Notes: generated by a model from the letters alone, not told the origin. A stretch of DNA of 64,000 nt from Albula goreensis (GCA_022829145.1 CM040750.1:7532755-7596754), one strand, 5' to 3'. Numbered from the stretch's first letter, positions 24,893-39,800 are shown. Translations and numbers: made by a program.

Positions 24893-27800
24893 AGCTGGGC
24901 TCAGGAGTCACAGTGTCTACGTGCCAGGCTATGCAACAGCTCACAAATGATACACCAACACTACCTGGCTGTCCAATCTCAGTCCAAGTCAACACACAGG
25001 TTCCATTAACAAATGGTAAGCCTATGCAGTCAATTACATTGCAAGTATACCACAATGAAAACAACCTTAGGCTGTTTATTTCTGCATGTCAAAGCTGTTC
25101 ACAAAGGCCTGGCATGAAGATAATGCAGAAATAGAACCCATTCAATATGCCTCATGTGACCACATGATATATTAAGTGGAGAAAAACAAGAAAACATAAA
25201 TGAAAAACAAAAAAATAAAACAGAGCTGGGCTAGCGGAATGGAAAGTCAGATTAAATAAGCATTAAGCATGCAGTGGAATAGGGGCCCAAAAGCTGTGGA
25301 CAGAAACAAAAGACACCATCTGTGTTTTTACGACATTTAACATGAGGATGGGAGAAGAATGCTGCAGAAAGCTACAAACATGCTTTTTTCCATTTAAAGC
25401 ACGTGTTGCGTCTCAAAATCTGCCTTCCTGGCCTCAACGCCTTTAGCTTTCTGGAGCACTGAACAAAAATCAATGAGTGACAATGGTGAGAAAGTCAACG
25501 AAACGCGTCATCGGCCTCCTCTGAACAGAAAGGTGGTGAATGGAACTGACATGCTGAACCACTGGAGTCTCTGGTGAGGGAGGTTAAAAATCAAAGGGGT
25601 GTAAAATGAGGAGAGGGAATGGTGATGTGGGAAGCATAATGCTATGACATGGAGTTATTACTCAGCCTTCACCTGTCGCCCCAAATGTATCGGGCGTGTG
25701 CAGGGTTCCTGTGGACCTGGAGTGGTGTCGCGAAGCTGGAACGGAGAACCACACAGAGCCCAGCCCGGTAAGAGCCCACAGAACCACACAGAGCTGGCCC
25801 CAGAAGAGCCCATAGAACCACACAGAGCTGGTCCCATAAGTGCCCACAGAGCCACACGGAACCAGCCACATAAGAGCCCACAGAGCCCAGAGATCCATAG
25901 ACAGCCTGGCCCGGTTACAGCCCAAAGAATCAATCAGAAACTTCCATGGCAAGAGCCCACTACACACAATGAGACACCAATCCTTAGTAACCACAGCTGA
26001 AATTGACATATCATTTCACCTGCAACACAAGCTACTGAAATGCTCACTTAACTTCACCTGCAACTTCAGCTGAGTAATTCATAACAATTCAGCTATATAG
26101 GACTTCTGAAATGCTGATTCCATATTAATTGTAATACATCCAGTTTCAGTTTTGCTTAATACATCCAGTAAAGATGCTCATTTTTTCAGTTTTGTTGTAA
26201 TAATTCTGTTGAAAAGCCAATTTCAGCTGAGCTCAATAGATCTAGCTGCTCATTTCAGTTTAACTGCAATTCTTCTGCTTCAATACGCTGCTGAAGCGCT
26301 AATTTGATTCTATCTGAAATACATACCGCTGGAAATGTAATCTCAGTTTAAAGCCGCTCTTTCTTTTACAGTCAGAGCTTTTATTTGCAGTACAAATACG
26401 GTTAAGTTATTGGGGGTATTCCATCCGAGATGCTAAGAGTAGCTAAGATCCTAGGCCTTCTGGGATGGGGTTATGAGGCACTGGGCGGGGCTTGTTGTAA
26501 CCTGGGTGTGGCTAGCAGCCCTCAGGGTGGGGCTGGGAGCCTAGACCTTGCTCGGAGCCTAGACCTTGGCTTGTTTGTAGCCCTCTGGGTGGGGCATGGC
26601 TAACAGCCATCAGGGCGGAGCTAGCGGTACTCACCGAGCGGCTGGAAAGAGCGGACAGGGCTCGTGTCCCTGCTGCTCTCGCGGCTGGCTTCCCGGCTGC
26701 AGCCCTGACTCATGCTCGGCCGGGGAATCCGACTTCCCCGCGCTGAAGTGGGCCGTCAGCGACAGAGGGGTGGAGCGCAACAGCAGCAGCGGCAGGAGAG
26801 AGCGTGCAACAAACAGACATGGAGAGAGAGACAGACAGAGAGGACACGGAACAGTCAGAAGATTCACTAGCTGGCATGAGCTACACCCCAAAAGGTGGTC
26901 TGCTTCCCTCTGCTGCCACAGTGAAAGGTCACATGGGTTGCCCTAACGGTATTTGCAATGGAGGATCAGTGGAATCCGTGATAGAATTAGAGCAGATAAC
27001 TGCAGGATTGTACTGTGTCCACTGGAGGGAGCACAACTCCTGGGGATGGGGAAAACAGCCTAGGAAAGACTTCCAAATTCCAAACTCTCCACCAGTTTCT
27101 CATTTTATGTTAAATGACTGTTCATATATATATTTGCATACATATACTTGTATCATATTTGGACAAAAAAATCATTGGCACCCTTATTGCAGGAAGAAAA
27201 AGGCCAATTAGTGAATAGCTAAAAAGGTAATAAACAGATAATTAAATATACTTTATGGTAAGTATAGCATAAAGTGGATAGCCATATTCCTTAATTCAAA
27301 TGCTTCATTCTAAAAAAGACTTGGAAGCTCAGTGTGTCTAACAAAGTGTAGGCACATGGTATTTGTGCAGATATGAGCCCTGCAAGTGGGTGTCGCAGCC
27401 ATGCCATTACTGGCTATGGCTGCCAAGCGGGAAGGTCCAGCTTCAGACTTCAAGCAGAGGCAAAAAAGGTTTTAGCAAAAACAACTTTGTTTTGGTAATG
27501 GGTATATTTATCCTTCTATTCTATTCTATTCCATTCTATTTTTGATTTTTCAGTTCTTGGCCTTTTAACGATGGCGAAGCATGACAAAAGGATTTCACAT
27601 GTATGTCACTTCAATTTTACACCCTGGGGAAACTGGAAGCCACGGACGGCCACAATAAGAGGTGAACTTAAGTTCATCTGTGAAGAACCAGAATCCCACA
27701 ACATGTCTTGCTTGATTTTAATGAAAATAATATTTAAGGGTAACAACAATTTTTACACTTGTGCTTTTCAAAAAAAAATTGTATTACACATCTAAAAATT

Positions 27801-30800
27801 CTTGAACAATATCTAAACTAAAATAAAATTTTATTTTATTCAGACTCATTGTCTGCTTTGTTGATTTTGTACAGCCTTTTTCATCCATCTTCACCAAGGG
27901 TGCCAATATATATGAGCACGCTCTATATTTAGACTTGAGGTGGGTGCTTTTTGAGGGAGGATAACACAAACAAAAACATAACCGCACATGAAAAGCAGAC
28001 TGAAATAGCTGGAGCGAAAACACTGCAGAGCTGCGAAAACGTTTTAGCCAGCGTTCCCTCTCTGTCTTTGATGCTTCAGATCTTTATCTGAGTTTTAATG
28101 AGATGCATATTCCCTTTCCACACAAGTAACAGAGGCTTACGATGCTTCCCAGTAATGCCGATTCCACAAATGTAATACATACTTTAAATAATTAAGCGCG
28201 ATAGCTATTTAACATATACGATAGAAGTCTCTGATATTTTAAGATAATGCCTATTCCACGCATATAAAAGGGTCACAATACTGCACAGTGATGAATATTC
28301 CACATATATAATGGAGTCATATAATAACGTGCAGTGATGGATTTGTTCTCTCAGTCTTTGTTCTCTCTCCCTGCTTTTAACATTATGCCATTTTAAAAAC
28401 AAAACACAATGAGTAACTGGGCTAAGCTAGCTTGCAGCAGTACTGTAGTCGGACTAGCTGAATTTCCATTTTTCGTGTTTCATTTTGAACTTGTTCAACT
28501 GGCTGGCTAGGCATATAAATAAGCCATTTCTATTTTTGGAGCTTGTGCAAGTACAGAGAAAGTCTATTTACGTACTTCTCGATTGAAACGTCTTCAGAGG
28601 CTGACTAGGTTCAATGGGTTGAACCCTGTCATTAGGTGGTAGCAAGTGAGGGGAACACAGTTTTTTCAATTTAATCTGTTAGATACAGCTGATAGCATTT
28701 ACCTGATAAAATGAAGAAGATGAATGAAGTAGAAGAGAATAATGTTATCATCCAAATTATTTTGGCATTTAAATTTTTCACAACGCAGCATGAAAAAGCC
28801 TATCATTTCCCTCTGCCCAGTGTCTCATCTTGTTGGTCACGGCTGGAAACGCTACTAGGCAACGGTGACCAAACGTTTCCCTGCGTATCATGACCTTAAG
28901 ACCACCGAAAAACATGTATACTGCTCTCAAGAGGACAGCCACAGCACACCAAACTGAGATCCATCCATGTGATTTCACCACAGCTCTGTTTCCATCAACT
29001 TCCAATTATAGGTTTGAATTGGAACGGAGGGTGCAGTTTGGATGAACTGCGATGGCTGAGGTGAAGCGTTGGAACAGCAATGGAGTAAGCTCAATTTTGA
29101 ACATGATTGGCTATGATATAGAAACAGGCCTTACCTCCTCGGCTCCCCCCATTGTAGATTTGACTGTGGTTTGATGGTGCTTCGCAGAAAATAGAAAAAT
29201 ATAGAGGTTAGGAAACAGATCCACAGGAATTTTCAAAGTGAATTTCTGACTTACATAAGTCTTCAAAACATAACAAAACATAATAATTCACAATAATAAA
29301 GCCGCAAGACCCCACAGCTAATTATGTGACTCATCAATTTCTCACCACTGTTTATAAAATACAGTAGGAGTTCAACTAATAACTACATGGCCAGGGTTTC
29401 CAAACATTTTTCACTGTTCTCAATGAGAGAATGACAATTACATATTCTATGGCGGGAAGAATATTCCATCTACCATGGCAGTGAATGGTACTTGCCATCA
29501 AGAGATCCATTTTTAAAAAAACAATGTTTGCCATCAAAAGCTGCAGTGCATCTTATTCAGACAATAACACAAATTATTTTAAATATAGCAAATCCGGGTC
29601 CCCCCCAGGTCCAAGTAAGTACATTTTATGGTAAACATCCCTTGGACTGCATTTTCCTCCAGCATCCACGAGGAACAGATGGTTTTGTACTTTGCTGTTT
29701 TTCCATTATCATTCGTATTTCGCTGTCAATTTTTTTTTGCCATCTACTGTCATTCCACCGGTGTATACGCTCTTGCCCATGCGAGCGCAGCATTAGGGGT
29801 TGTTAAGGGAGGAGGCTGTTGGTAACAGGACGTTGTGGGCGGGAGAGAGGGCCGCCGCTTACCTACGGAGAGCCGGGTGGGGCTGGAGTCTCGGCTGCAG
29901 CCCTGGCTCCTGGGAATACGGCTCCGCCTGTAGGAGGGCCCAGAACCCGCCAGAACCCGCTGCGCTCCCGAGTTCACCGTGCTGAGGGCCGTGCTGGTCA
30001 GAACCCGGCCTGGGGACCCGGACCTGCTGCCCGCTGGGGGAAGGAACGGACAGAGAGAGAGATTAGGTCAAAATTTTTTTTACAAACAACACTGCATCAG
30101 CCAGGAGTCAGGAAGAGACTGAGAAAATGGGAAGATTTTTATACCAAGAGATTGGCTGCAAATGCTATGTTTTGAGGTGAAAACATAATGGTTTAAATAA
30201 AATGAATGTTGACCCTATAAGAACTTTTTTTCTCGCAGCTGCTTGACAGACTGGATGTGGACATACCTTTATGATTTACGATACATTCCATTGCCTGGGT
30301 TTTCCATTCATTTAAAATATGAAAGTGAAACTGGCACCCATGCCCTGACCTTACCATATCCTGATACATCCAAATTTCAATCATTTTATTTTGGTTTTCT
30401 ATGATATGAATGCAGCAAATGAAATGAAACAAAAATTATGTACTGACAGCTGTGCTGCATTTGTCCCAGGCAGTGCAACCTGGGCTACACTCGTATTCTG
30501 TGGTTTCAAAAACCTGCAATGTTGTAAATGACCACAAAATGCACAGGAGTCAGGTGTTACTTAGCTGCATGTTTTTTTGGGAAACATCAAAGCAACCAGG
30601 CAACAAATACCGAATGATAGAGACTTGAAAACCCGTGGCTTTCAAAACCGCAGTTCAGATAGTTTGCTTTGTATTAGTTGAGCGAAGAAAAAATGGATCA
30701 AAGCGATTTATAAAAGAATTGCAGAATTAGCAAAACAACAACTGTATAATAAATAATAGCAAACGAGGCTCGGAAATCCTGCGCACAACGGGGGCAAAAT

Positions 30801-33800
30801 GAATGCAGACCATGCAGATTTAAAGTGAGGTGGTAGAGTATGTTACGAGAGTAGGTCGGGAGTAATGAGAGAGAGGCTAGAATACTGAAAAGGGTGAGAG
30901 AGAAATGCAAAAAGAATATGATCGAGGGATGAGGGAGAGATGATGGAAATGTGAAAAGAGAGGGGGATGAAGAGGGGGATGAAATGGAGAGGTAGAGGGG
31001 TAGATGGGATGGACTGCAGGCTCTTACCACTGATAGGGGTCCTGAGTGGCTGGGGGAATTGGGCAGGGGTGTGTGTGGGGTGTAGCAGTTGAGTAAAGGC
31101 ATGTTAGAACAATAAAGGTTAAAAGTGCTTCATAACACAGCAAAGAGGCTTACGAGGTATATTGAAACAGCAAAAATGTTTGCGAAAACAAAAAAAAAAG
31201 TAAGCAAATAGCCAGCCAATGATTCTATCTGATGAATGAAGAAGCACGGCCGTCAAACAGTTTAAGCGAAGCTGCAACAAAAATACTGATGTACGTATAT
31301 AGACACAACATGTTGAGACCATGATGAACACGCACAGACGAACACTATAATGCAGACAGCTTTCAATGACACATACATAGTCAGAGGAAGATACAATACA
31401 ATAACAGCTGCACAGAACGAACGGTCCAGTGTTGCTGCAGCTGCAATGGAGGAAACGCTGTGGTGCAGTGCTATGCAGGAATATCCTGGGAGTGTTTAGC
31501 TATTGTACTTTTGCTGCAGAGGTTTCTTCTTCCTCCTCAGTGCCTGTGCAGCCTTAACGTGACTGCAGAGTGACGAATAATATCGGCTTGTCATCACGTT
31601 TTGGAGGAAAGCGCAGAATTGTTTGCACTCTCTCGAGTTGAAAGACGAGGATGTAGCGACGAATACAAACACACACAAATGGGGCATCCTGACTTGAGAG
31701 ATACTAGTTTGACGTTAAAAAATAGTGACATGAACAAAGAAGCATACTACTTCCAGAAACCACTGACAGGCTCATGTGTGGAGGTTCTGAGAAGGGTAAG
31801 CATCCCAGAGTCACAGAGATGCAGAGGTAGGGTGTATTGGTCAGAAATGTGGAATTTGTGGAGAAATCTGATTGGCCAGTGAGAATCCTTTTCCTCCAAC
31901 GGCCACTAAATCCCCATTTTAGCAGGACGCCGAATTTAACACACATGGTTTGCACTAAGGTTCTGAATGTATGAGAGTTGAGTACTGATATAACGAAAGT
32001 GTGCAGGGAACAGTTTCAAACTGTGCGCTACAGAGCGCTCTCCTTTGATAGCACAGATAACAACGGCCATCATCATTCAGGTTTCATTCCTCCGAGACCA
32101 CGAATGAACGTCAAGCTCCAGTGAATCAGAAAGCCACAATTTGTCCTGAACCCAAAGGTCCATTTCAAGGATCTGTGGCTTTGACGACCTCAACCACAAG
32201 ACAGAATTCACACAGCAGCAAATCACCCAAAAACTTCAATAACGGTTCAAGAAATCTGAAGAGACCTCCATGATTTAATACCTTCCAAGGCCTGGGTATG
32301 CATTTAAATGTGCTGGACAAAATCACTGCTTTAAACCTGAGTCTCACGCTTAGGATAGGATTGAACTGTGGATGAGCAAATACAGAAATCAGTTTTTTTT
32401 TTTTTTTTTTTGAAGTCCCAAGGCTCAACCAGATTAAGCGCTAACCAGATTAAGTGCTGACCAGCTGCAGTCGATGATAATTTCAACATTACATGTTAAG
32501 AAGAATAGCATATCAGCTACAGCCAGAGATTAACTCTTATATTGTCCACTGGAACCGGCATGCAAAAAAACCTCAAAATAATATCCACAACATCAAAAGC
32601 AACAGCAAACGAGTCTCCTACAAATGAACTAACAAACACACACAGCACGCGAATTCCCCCTACTAAAAAAAAAAAAAAAAAAACGACGAATGAACAAATA
32701 CACAGTGAAGGGAAATACCTGGCGTACAATCGGAATCTTCAGAACCTAGAGGCACAAAACCAGCGCAAGCTCATCGTTAGGGATCTTTTCACTGTGATAA
32801 GACAGATCAAAGCCCAGCAGAAATGACAGGGGAAAAATGAGCACTGGACTGAAAGACATCGGGTGGAGGAGGAGGCATGGTACGTACGTTGCGACTGGGA
32901 GACCATCTTGGTCCTGCTGCGGCCGCGGGAGTCCACCTGGCTGCTGCCCGCGCCTCCTGACATCGTGCTGAGGGTCTGCTTGGTACGTAGCCGGCCTAAA
33001 AACACGGAGGGTAGCGGGGTGATTCTCTCCAGCTGGGATGGGGGGGTTAACTTACTGTGCTGAATTGACTCCATGGTTGCATCGTACAAAAATGACCTTA
33101 AGACCCCCACTCCCACACTGAAAATCAGTGGCTACGTTGTGCGTATCCACAGGTTAGTTTAAGCAGAGAGCACCGTAGAAACAATAGCACCTCTCTTTAG
33201 GGACCCAGGGTTTCAAGCATTTAAATATGTCATCTGAGGAGGAAGCCAGCAGTTCAGAGATATCATGGTAGCTGTATGATTAAGAGAAGTTAGGGAGCAA
33301 GCAGCATGTCGACAAGAACAGTGTAGCACAGTGGCCTTACGGGTAGGTGTGAAGTCGATGCCTCAGAAATAGAACTATAATAAGAAAGCCAAACTAAAGG
33401 AGGTCTGTTGGGCAGAAGCTTTGGTGATGCTTCTCAGATACTCTTCACATCTGATCCTTATCGGATTAGAATTACTTAAATCTTCACTGTCTACTTAAAC
33501 CTTTCCTTAAAGGTGCAGTATGAAACATTCAATCTTGAGGCGATGAGAGAAAATTTAAATATCGTTCAAATAAATATTAAAACAAGACCAAGGTGACTGA
33601 TGTCTTAGAAAAACACCCGCTGGGCATGTCCATATTACTTGAGAACACCCCGTGTCAGGCATGTGCGTCTGAAAACCGACAAACAGACAACAACCAGACA
33701 GCACAAATCTTCTTGGATTCATAAGGATCAAAGACCGTCAATTTGGAGGAAACAGTCAAAAAAATATATAATATTTGCAGGTAATTCAATATGTCCAGGT

Positions 33801-36800
33801 AATACAATAGTCTGAATATTGCTACTTATTAACACAGAATAGCCAATGTATCGTGGGCATTCAGTTGTGCATTTCTACATGAAAAATAATCATGCATACT
33901 GCAGCTTTAAGTTAAATCATTAGCCGATTGGGTTAATCAGCATTAGGGGACTTTAGGAGGATTGAACTGAATAAAAGCGATACTCTAGCAAAGCTCCAGC
34001 CTTACCATCATCAGACATGGACCCTAAACAGAGAGAAGTCTGAGTGTGAGCTGCATGCAGTGTGACAGTGGTACACCTTTCTATGGAATCTGGACCAATC
34101 AGGGGGGAGAGTTTAAAATAAACACCTTCAGGCAGACAAAACATCTACAATGTGACCCAAAACAAAACCGCTATTTGTAGTGAACCCTTAAGCTTGAATT
34201 ACAATACCATATTGCTGCGATACTAAAACATCAATTGATAAGTTAAAAGCTAACCTTTAAAATGTAGAAAGAGTAAAAGCCTGCAGACTCAAAGCTAAGC
34301 CCACAGACTAAGGGGTGCAGTGTTGTAAGACTGACATATCAGCCCAGACTGTGTTATGGGCAAGTCTGCAGCCAGATTTCCCATAATGCTGTGCTGCTGA
34401 AACGCTGGAGGGGGTTAACAGGGGTACTGCGTCTGACAGAGATCTGAGGCAGTGTTGCTGTTAATCCCACTCCACACTGGGTGTTAGTTAAAAAATACAA
34501 CATACAATTACAGACAAAAAGCATTAAAGCTGTCCGTTCTGTTTCCAGCATGATTACAGGGTTCCGAGACAGAAGAATTAACTTCTGCTTCTTGTGTTAT
34601 TGTCTTACTGCCCAGAAACACAGCCATTTGCATTTGGCCAAAATAGCTGGATTAAAGAGGGTTTAACTCTTTCATGACATCCTTGTCTGATGTACTCCTT
34701 CTGAAATCGGACCCATAAGGCTGTAACAAGGCCTGGGTGGAGAGGTGTAGAATAAAAGTGGACAGATTAAGGTATTCTTACCATCCGTCTTATCAGACGA
34801 TTCATCTTTAGTAGCAGAAGAGGAAGGAAAACGCAGAGGAGAGATATTAGTACGACGGGACAGAAAGATGAGTGAGAAGGGAGAAAGCAAGAGAGAGAGA
34901 GAGAAAGGGAGAGAAAGAGAGAGAGAGATCTCAACATTATATGCTCTGGACAAACATGCATGCTTGTTCACACAGAGAAGGAAAAGACATCAGACGGACA
35001 ATGCTTTTGATCACGTGACAGGTGTGGGAGAGGAATGACAGGCGTAAGGGTGATAAATACGAGAGTCAATCATCCACCAGACTCCACCAGTTTAAGATTA
35101 CGACTGAAGCATAACACCATCAATCCAACTGTGCTCTCATAGTATTTCACCATATTACTGTGTATCTTTAAAGAAACGCTTATTGTAAGAGATATTTTTA
35201 TCCAGTCTCATGTTTACCCAGGGACCCATAAAAGCCTAACGAGGGCAGTAACTGTTAGTGAGGGACCTGTACGATCCAGCAGGGGGCGCTATCTCTTACC
35301 CAGGGATTTGCGCGAGCCTGCTGAAGGCCCTGATTCTTACCCAGGGACCTGTAAGTTCCTGCAGGGGGCGCTAACTCTTACCCAGGGAGCTGTAGGAGCC
35401 CGTAGCGAGGCCTGATGATGTTAGCCGGCCAGTGCCCCCTGACTTCCCGCCGTGGCGCGCCTTGGCGCCAGCGACTGCATTAACATCAATGTCACTGCGG
35501 GAGCGCTGTAGAGACCCGGGGGTGACTGTGGACCTTGCACTGGTGGGAACTGGGTGGGGGGGAGGAGGAGGAGGAGGACAGGAGAGACCCTCAAATCAGG
35601 TTATTAGCCTGCTGTCTGGGCCTCTTCACAGAGAGATGGAATCGATCACCATAATACAGCAGTATTGTATGGTTTCACATCATGGGAGAATGATTTAGAG
35701 GAGGAGGGGGTAATCAAATACATATGTGACACTCGGAAGCCTCAAAGTTCCATGGTGTTCACTTACCAGTGCACTCGAATGTCTATGTATTCATTTATTT
35801 AGTCACAATTGAGCAATACCACTAGTGACCACCAGATGGTGTCTGGTCACAGACTAAGTAATAAAAATCAACAAAAAAACGGAAAATGCTGGACCCATTT
35901 TTCTACATATTTGGCATGCCAGATTTGAATGCACATTTCCAGATTGGGGGTATTCCATTTACGTTGGATGATTTAGAATGTTTAAAGTAGTGAGGTGTAC
36001 ATGAAATACATGAAGCCATACAAAGGAAATTATGAGGAAAAAGTGCAAACTTGGATGGTCATATTCACACGTGAAGCCTTGGGCTGTTTAGATAAATGAA
36101 CAATGAAAATCATTTTCTGGCATAATCACAGGGATGTCTCTAGTGTTAATCTGTTTTTAATGTCAATGTGTTTGACAGGGTATGGCTACAATTGTAAATC
36201 TGTTAAAGGGGATGTCTTTGAGTCTAGTGCAGGGGATATGTGATATATTTTTCAGGATAGGGCTACATTCATATTAAGGGGATTATTTCCAGTGTTAATT
36301 TATGGGACAGGGGAAATATTAATAAATATGAATACACCTATAAAAGGTGTATTCATAAAAAATATATAAGTATAACATTCATATTTAAGGTCATGAATAC
36401 ATATATTTTTTCATAAAGATTTAGGGTTTTAACCATGTTGCTTTCCATAGTTGTAGTAAAAATAGCATAGCGTATTAAAAATGGTATAACATAAACATTC
36501 ACAAGTCCACCCAAGTGCACTGGTAAAGAGCCATTTAATTGACTGTGTAAGTTTCAAACCAGGATTTTCCAGTGCCACATTTGTATAGGTAAGACATGCA
36601 GATATCAAATCTCACCAGACCATTTAGGAATGTATTTTTTCCAAGCTAAATGACAACAATAATGAAATAAGCAGACAGTTCACCAAGGTTCATACACTAC
36701 TATGGTAATGGTCCACATGCATACACACAAACATTTCCTTTACCTTTGGTTCAAACAACAATTGGAAACTGCAATTAAAAGTGCATGTTTGTCAGGCCAC

Positions 36801-39800
36801 GCCTTAAAAACACTTACCTCTTCCAGGGGCGGCAGACCACTTGGATGAGAGAGGGCGGCTGTGACAGAGAAACAAACGCTTGCCATGTCACTGTCAGCAC
36901 ACATGCAGAACATAGCCTCAACCCCCAAACACGGACTACATAAAACAATACCTATTTACGCTAACCACTGTCAAAGTCTGTAAGATATCCATTTACAATG
37001 AACAGTCAGCATGGTTTCTACTTTGGTTTTCTATGTTGGGTGTTTGGTTTGTTGAACAACCTTTCAATTCTGTAATACAAACTGTCCTCTCCAAAACCTC
37101 AAGTATTCCAGACGTCCAGCAAAAACAAATGCCCTGTAACTTAGCAACATGTCAAACTGGGCCACTTGCTTGTCAGCAGCTGAATCAGGAATTCAAGCAA
37201 ACAAAACGCATTTGTTGTTACGAAATTCTGGAAATTCCAACTTTTGTTCGTAAGGATGCACTTTGCTGACTAACTGTACAAAATCAGGCCAGGTCTGCAT
37301 AAGGCCTGGGTGACTTTGCAAATGCTGTTGAAAAAAAAGGCTCCTTATTGGTTCTTTGTTTGTCCGAACCTCACTCCCCCATCACTGGTATGCTCCCGCA
37401 GTGTGGCGCCTCTTACTTTAGGCTCTCCTGGGAGCTGGAGGAGGAGCGGTCTGACTGGGGCAGGGAGGCCACGCTGCCAGAGCTGCGCAGACAGGACTGC
37501 AGGTTGCGCTGGTACGAGGACTCCAGAGAGTTGTACAGGGCATCGGCCTCGCCGGGGAAGTGGTTACGCAGGCCCCAGTATGCCCTGTGGAGAGAGAGGA
37601 GGTCGCACTTCAGCACTTATTTTTGCTTTTTGTCATACCTGTTCATGACGATAGATTACTTTAACTGCTGATCAATCCGATGATCATTTTTTCTAATGGT
37701 AACCCTATCATCATTTATTCAAGATGCTAACCCGGTGATAACTTGGGCTAGATGATAATCCTGTAATAATTTAGCCTCATGGCAATTCATTCTATGTGCT
37801 AAGCCACTGATAATTCCGCTTTGGTTCCTTGTTTGACATACAGGGGCTCAACGTAGCAACAGGACTGTAGCAGTTTCAAAGCAGAGTGATGATACTATTT
37901 TATAGCACAGAGAGCTGTAGTTAGGGTTTTTGAATTCCGTATCTGTTTTGGCGTTTGATAAACTTTTCACTAAGAACATGTTTTTCGTCATTACCACTGT
38001 ACTAGACATGGTAGGAGGCCACCTTTCTGAGCCTGTATACGAACCAGCAATGATTCGCTGTTTAAAAGACAAAGATACAGGCTAAAAGATTCATTTCAAT
38101 TATGAGAACTTGAGAAGCGCCGTCACAAAATACAAAAAAAGGCAGAAGGAAAAGAGATTGGTGCGCTGAATTTACGACTCAGCAACCTAATAGCAAGAAT
38201 ATCAGGAAGCATCACAGGCCTGCAGAAGACTTGGATGGGAAGAAGCTCTTATCTCTAAATCTATAAACGCCACTTCACCAAGGCAGCCAGTCATTTTAAT
38301 GGGCCAGATCCTCTTACACAATCCGTTCTGCTTCACAGAGTGCACTGAAGAGGGCTCTATGGTACGAAAACTACGACTGAGGAGGGCTCTATTGAGTCTG
38401 AGAGGATGTATGAAAACCCCTTGAGGATTCTTCAGTCAACAAGAAGAATTTTAAACCACTGCCCTTTCACTAAATTCTGTCAAATAAGTCCTGGAGAAAG
38501 ACGCTTTCACTCAGTAATTTTTGTATTTGGATTATAATGCCGGCATTGCTTTATCTCTAAACCGCTAAATGACAGAAAGCAGAAAGTAATTGGTTGAGGA
38601 AGCTGAAAAGCAAAGGGCGCCCCCTTCAGTTCAGTCAAGCATTGTGCTAAGCTCATCCAATTATTGTGAATGGGCAGACTGGTCCACTCTGATCGGTTGG
38701 TCAGTGGGCAGGCTAAGTCAGCCAGATAGTGCTTGCAGAACGATTTTGTTTTTCCTCTTGCTGGCCCAGAAGGACTCAATTCTTCCTCCTGTCCCAGTTC
38801 TCAAAGTTAATTGGTTGTGTACTGCTCTTGGAATATTTTCTAGAGACTCCAAGTTCATGAAAGTAAGTCAATAATGTTAAACTACTTTGAGAACTGGAAA
38901 CTCAGCAACTACAGTTCAGACAATCGCTGGAGTACCACTGTGTGCCTCAGCAGCAGGTGCTGTCCCTGCGTCGATACAGAAGTTCTCTTGGTACAACTGC
39001 TGCGTCCCACGGAAATGTATACGTATTCTAATAGTGATGGTGGAGGTTATGGGGGAAAACTAGATGCCAACAGATATGCAGAGCTCTGAAGTTAAATACT
39101 CATTAGGGTCATGTGACTCACTGTCCCCTACTGTTTGCTGTAGGGACAGCATTTATGTTACCAAAATTGCATAGATTTGAAGCCCATTTTTCCCATTTAG
39201 AATCATCATCTAAACGACAGATTGTACAGAACGCTTCTAAAAAAGAAACACTGTCTCCAACTACATAGAATACCCATTTGTACTTAGATCAAGAGTAAAG
39301 ACTGCCTCTGACAGGTTTACCAACACTGCCTCCAGAAGCAAATTAATTTTCCCAAGAGGTCAACCATCCAAGTACAAAGCAACCTGACCCTGCAACATCT
39401 GGACTGTAAGTCATGAGGGACCAAAGCCTGTTTTAATACATGCAGTTAAACAAATGTCTTCTTGTTTTCACACACTAAAAAACTTCAACAGCATAAAAAT
39501 GTAGACCACTCTTAAGATATAAGAGTAACTCAATTTTAGGCGTTATCAAGAGAGAGGAGAGGAAGCCACTTAAGACTAATAGAGATGCACTCCAAGAATG
39601 CTAACCAAAGTCCCTTTCTTTCTCAACCAATAAGAAATACGTCCTTGCTGTTACTGTGGATATCCAAAGCCTCGTTAAAGGTGCCACCGATTGTTTGAAA
39701 GGATCGATTCAATTTCATTTAATTCGTATAGATCTTTTTACGACACAAATAGTCACAAAGCAGGTGTACATAAATCCAAGGCCTGCCTTACAGCAAGCTA

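Noticed and set aside
29135..29180. Exon-like segment ending GAG|GTAAGG
   Set aside because: Possible lengths of 46 or 29 nt break the phase between exons 16 and 17, and the translation has no CLASP similarity.
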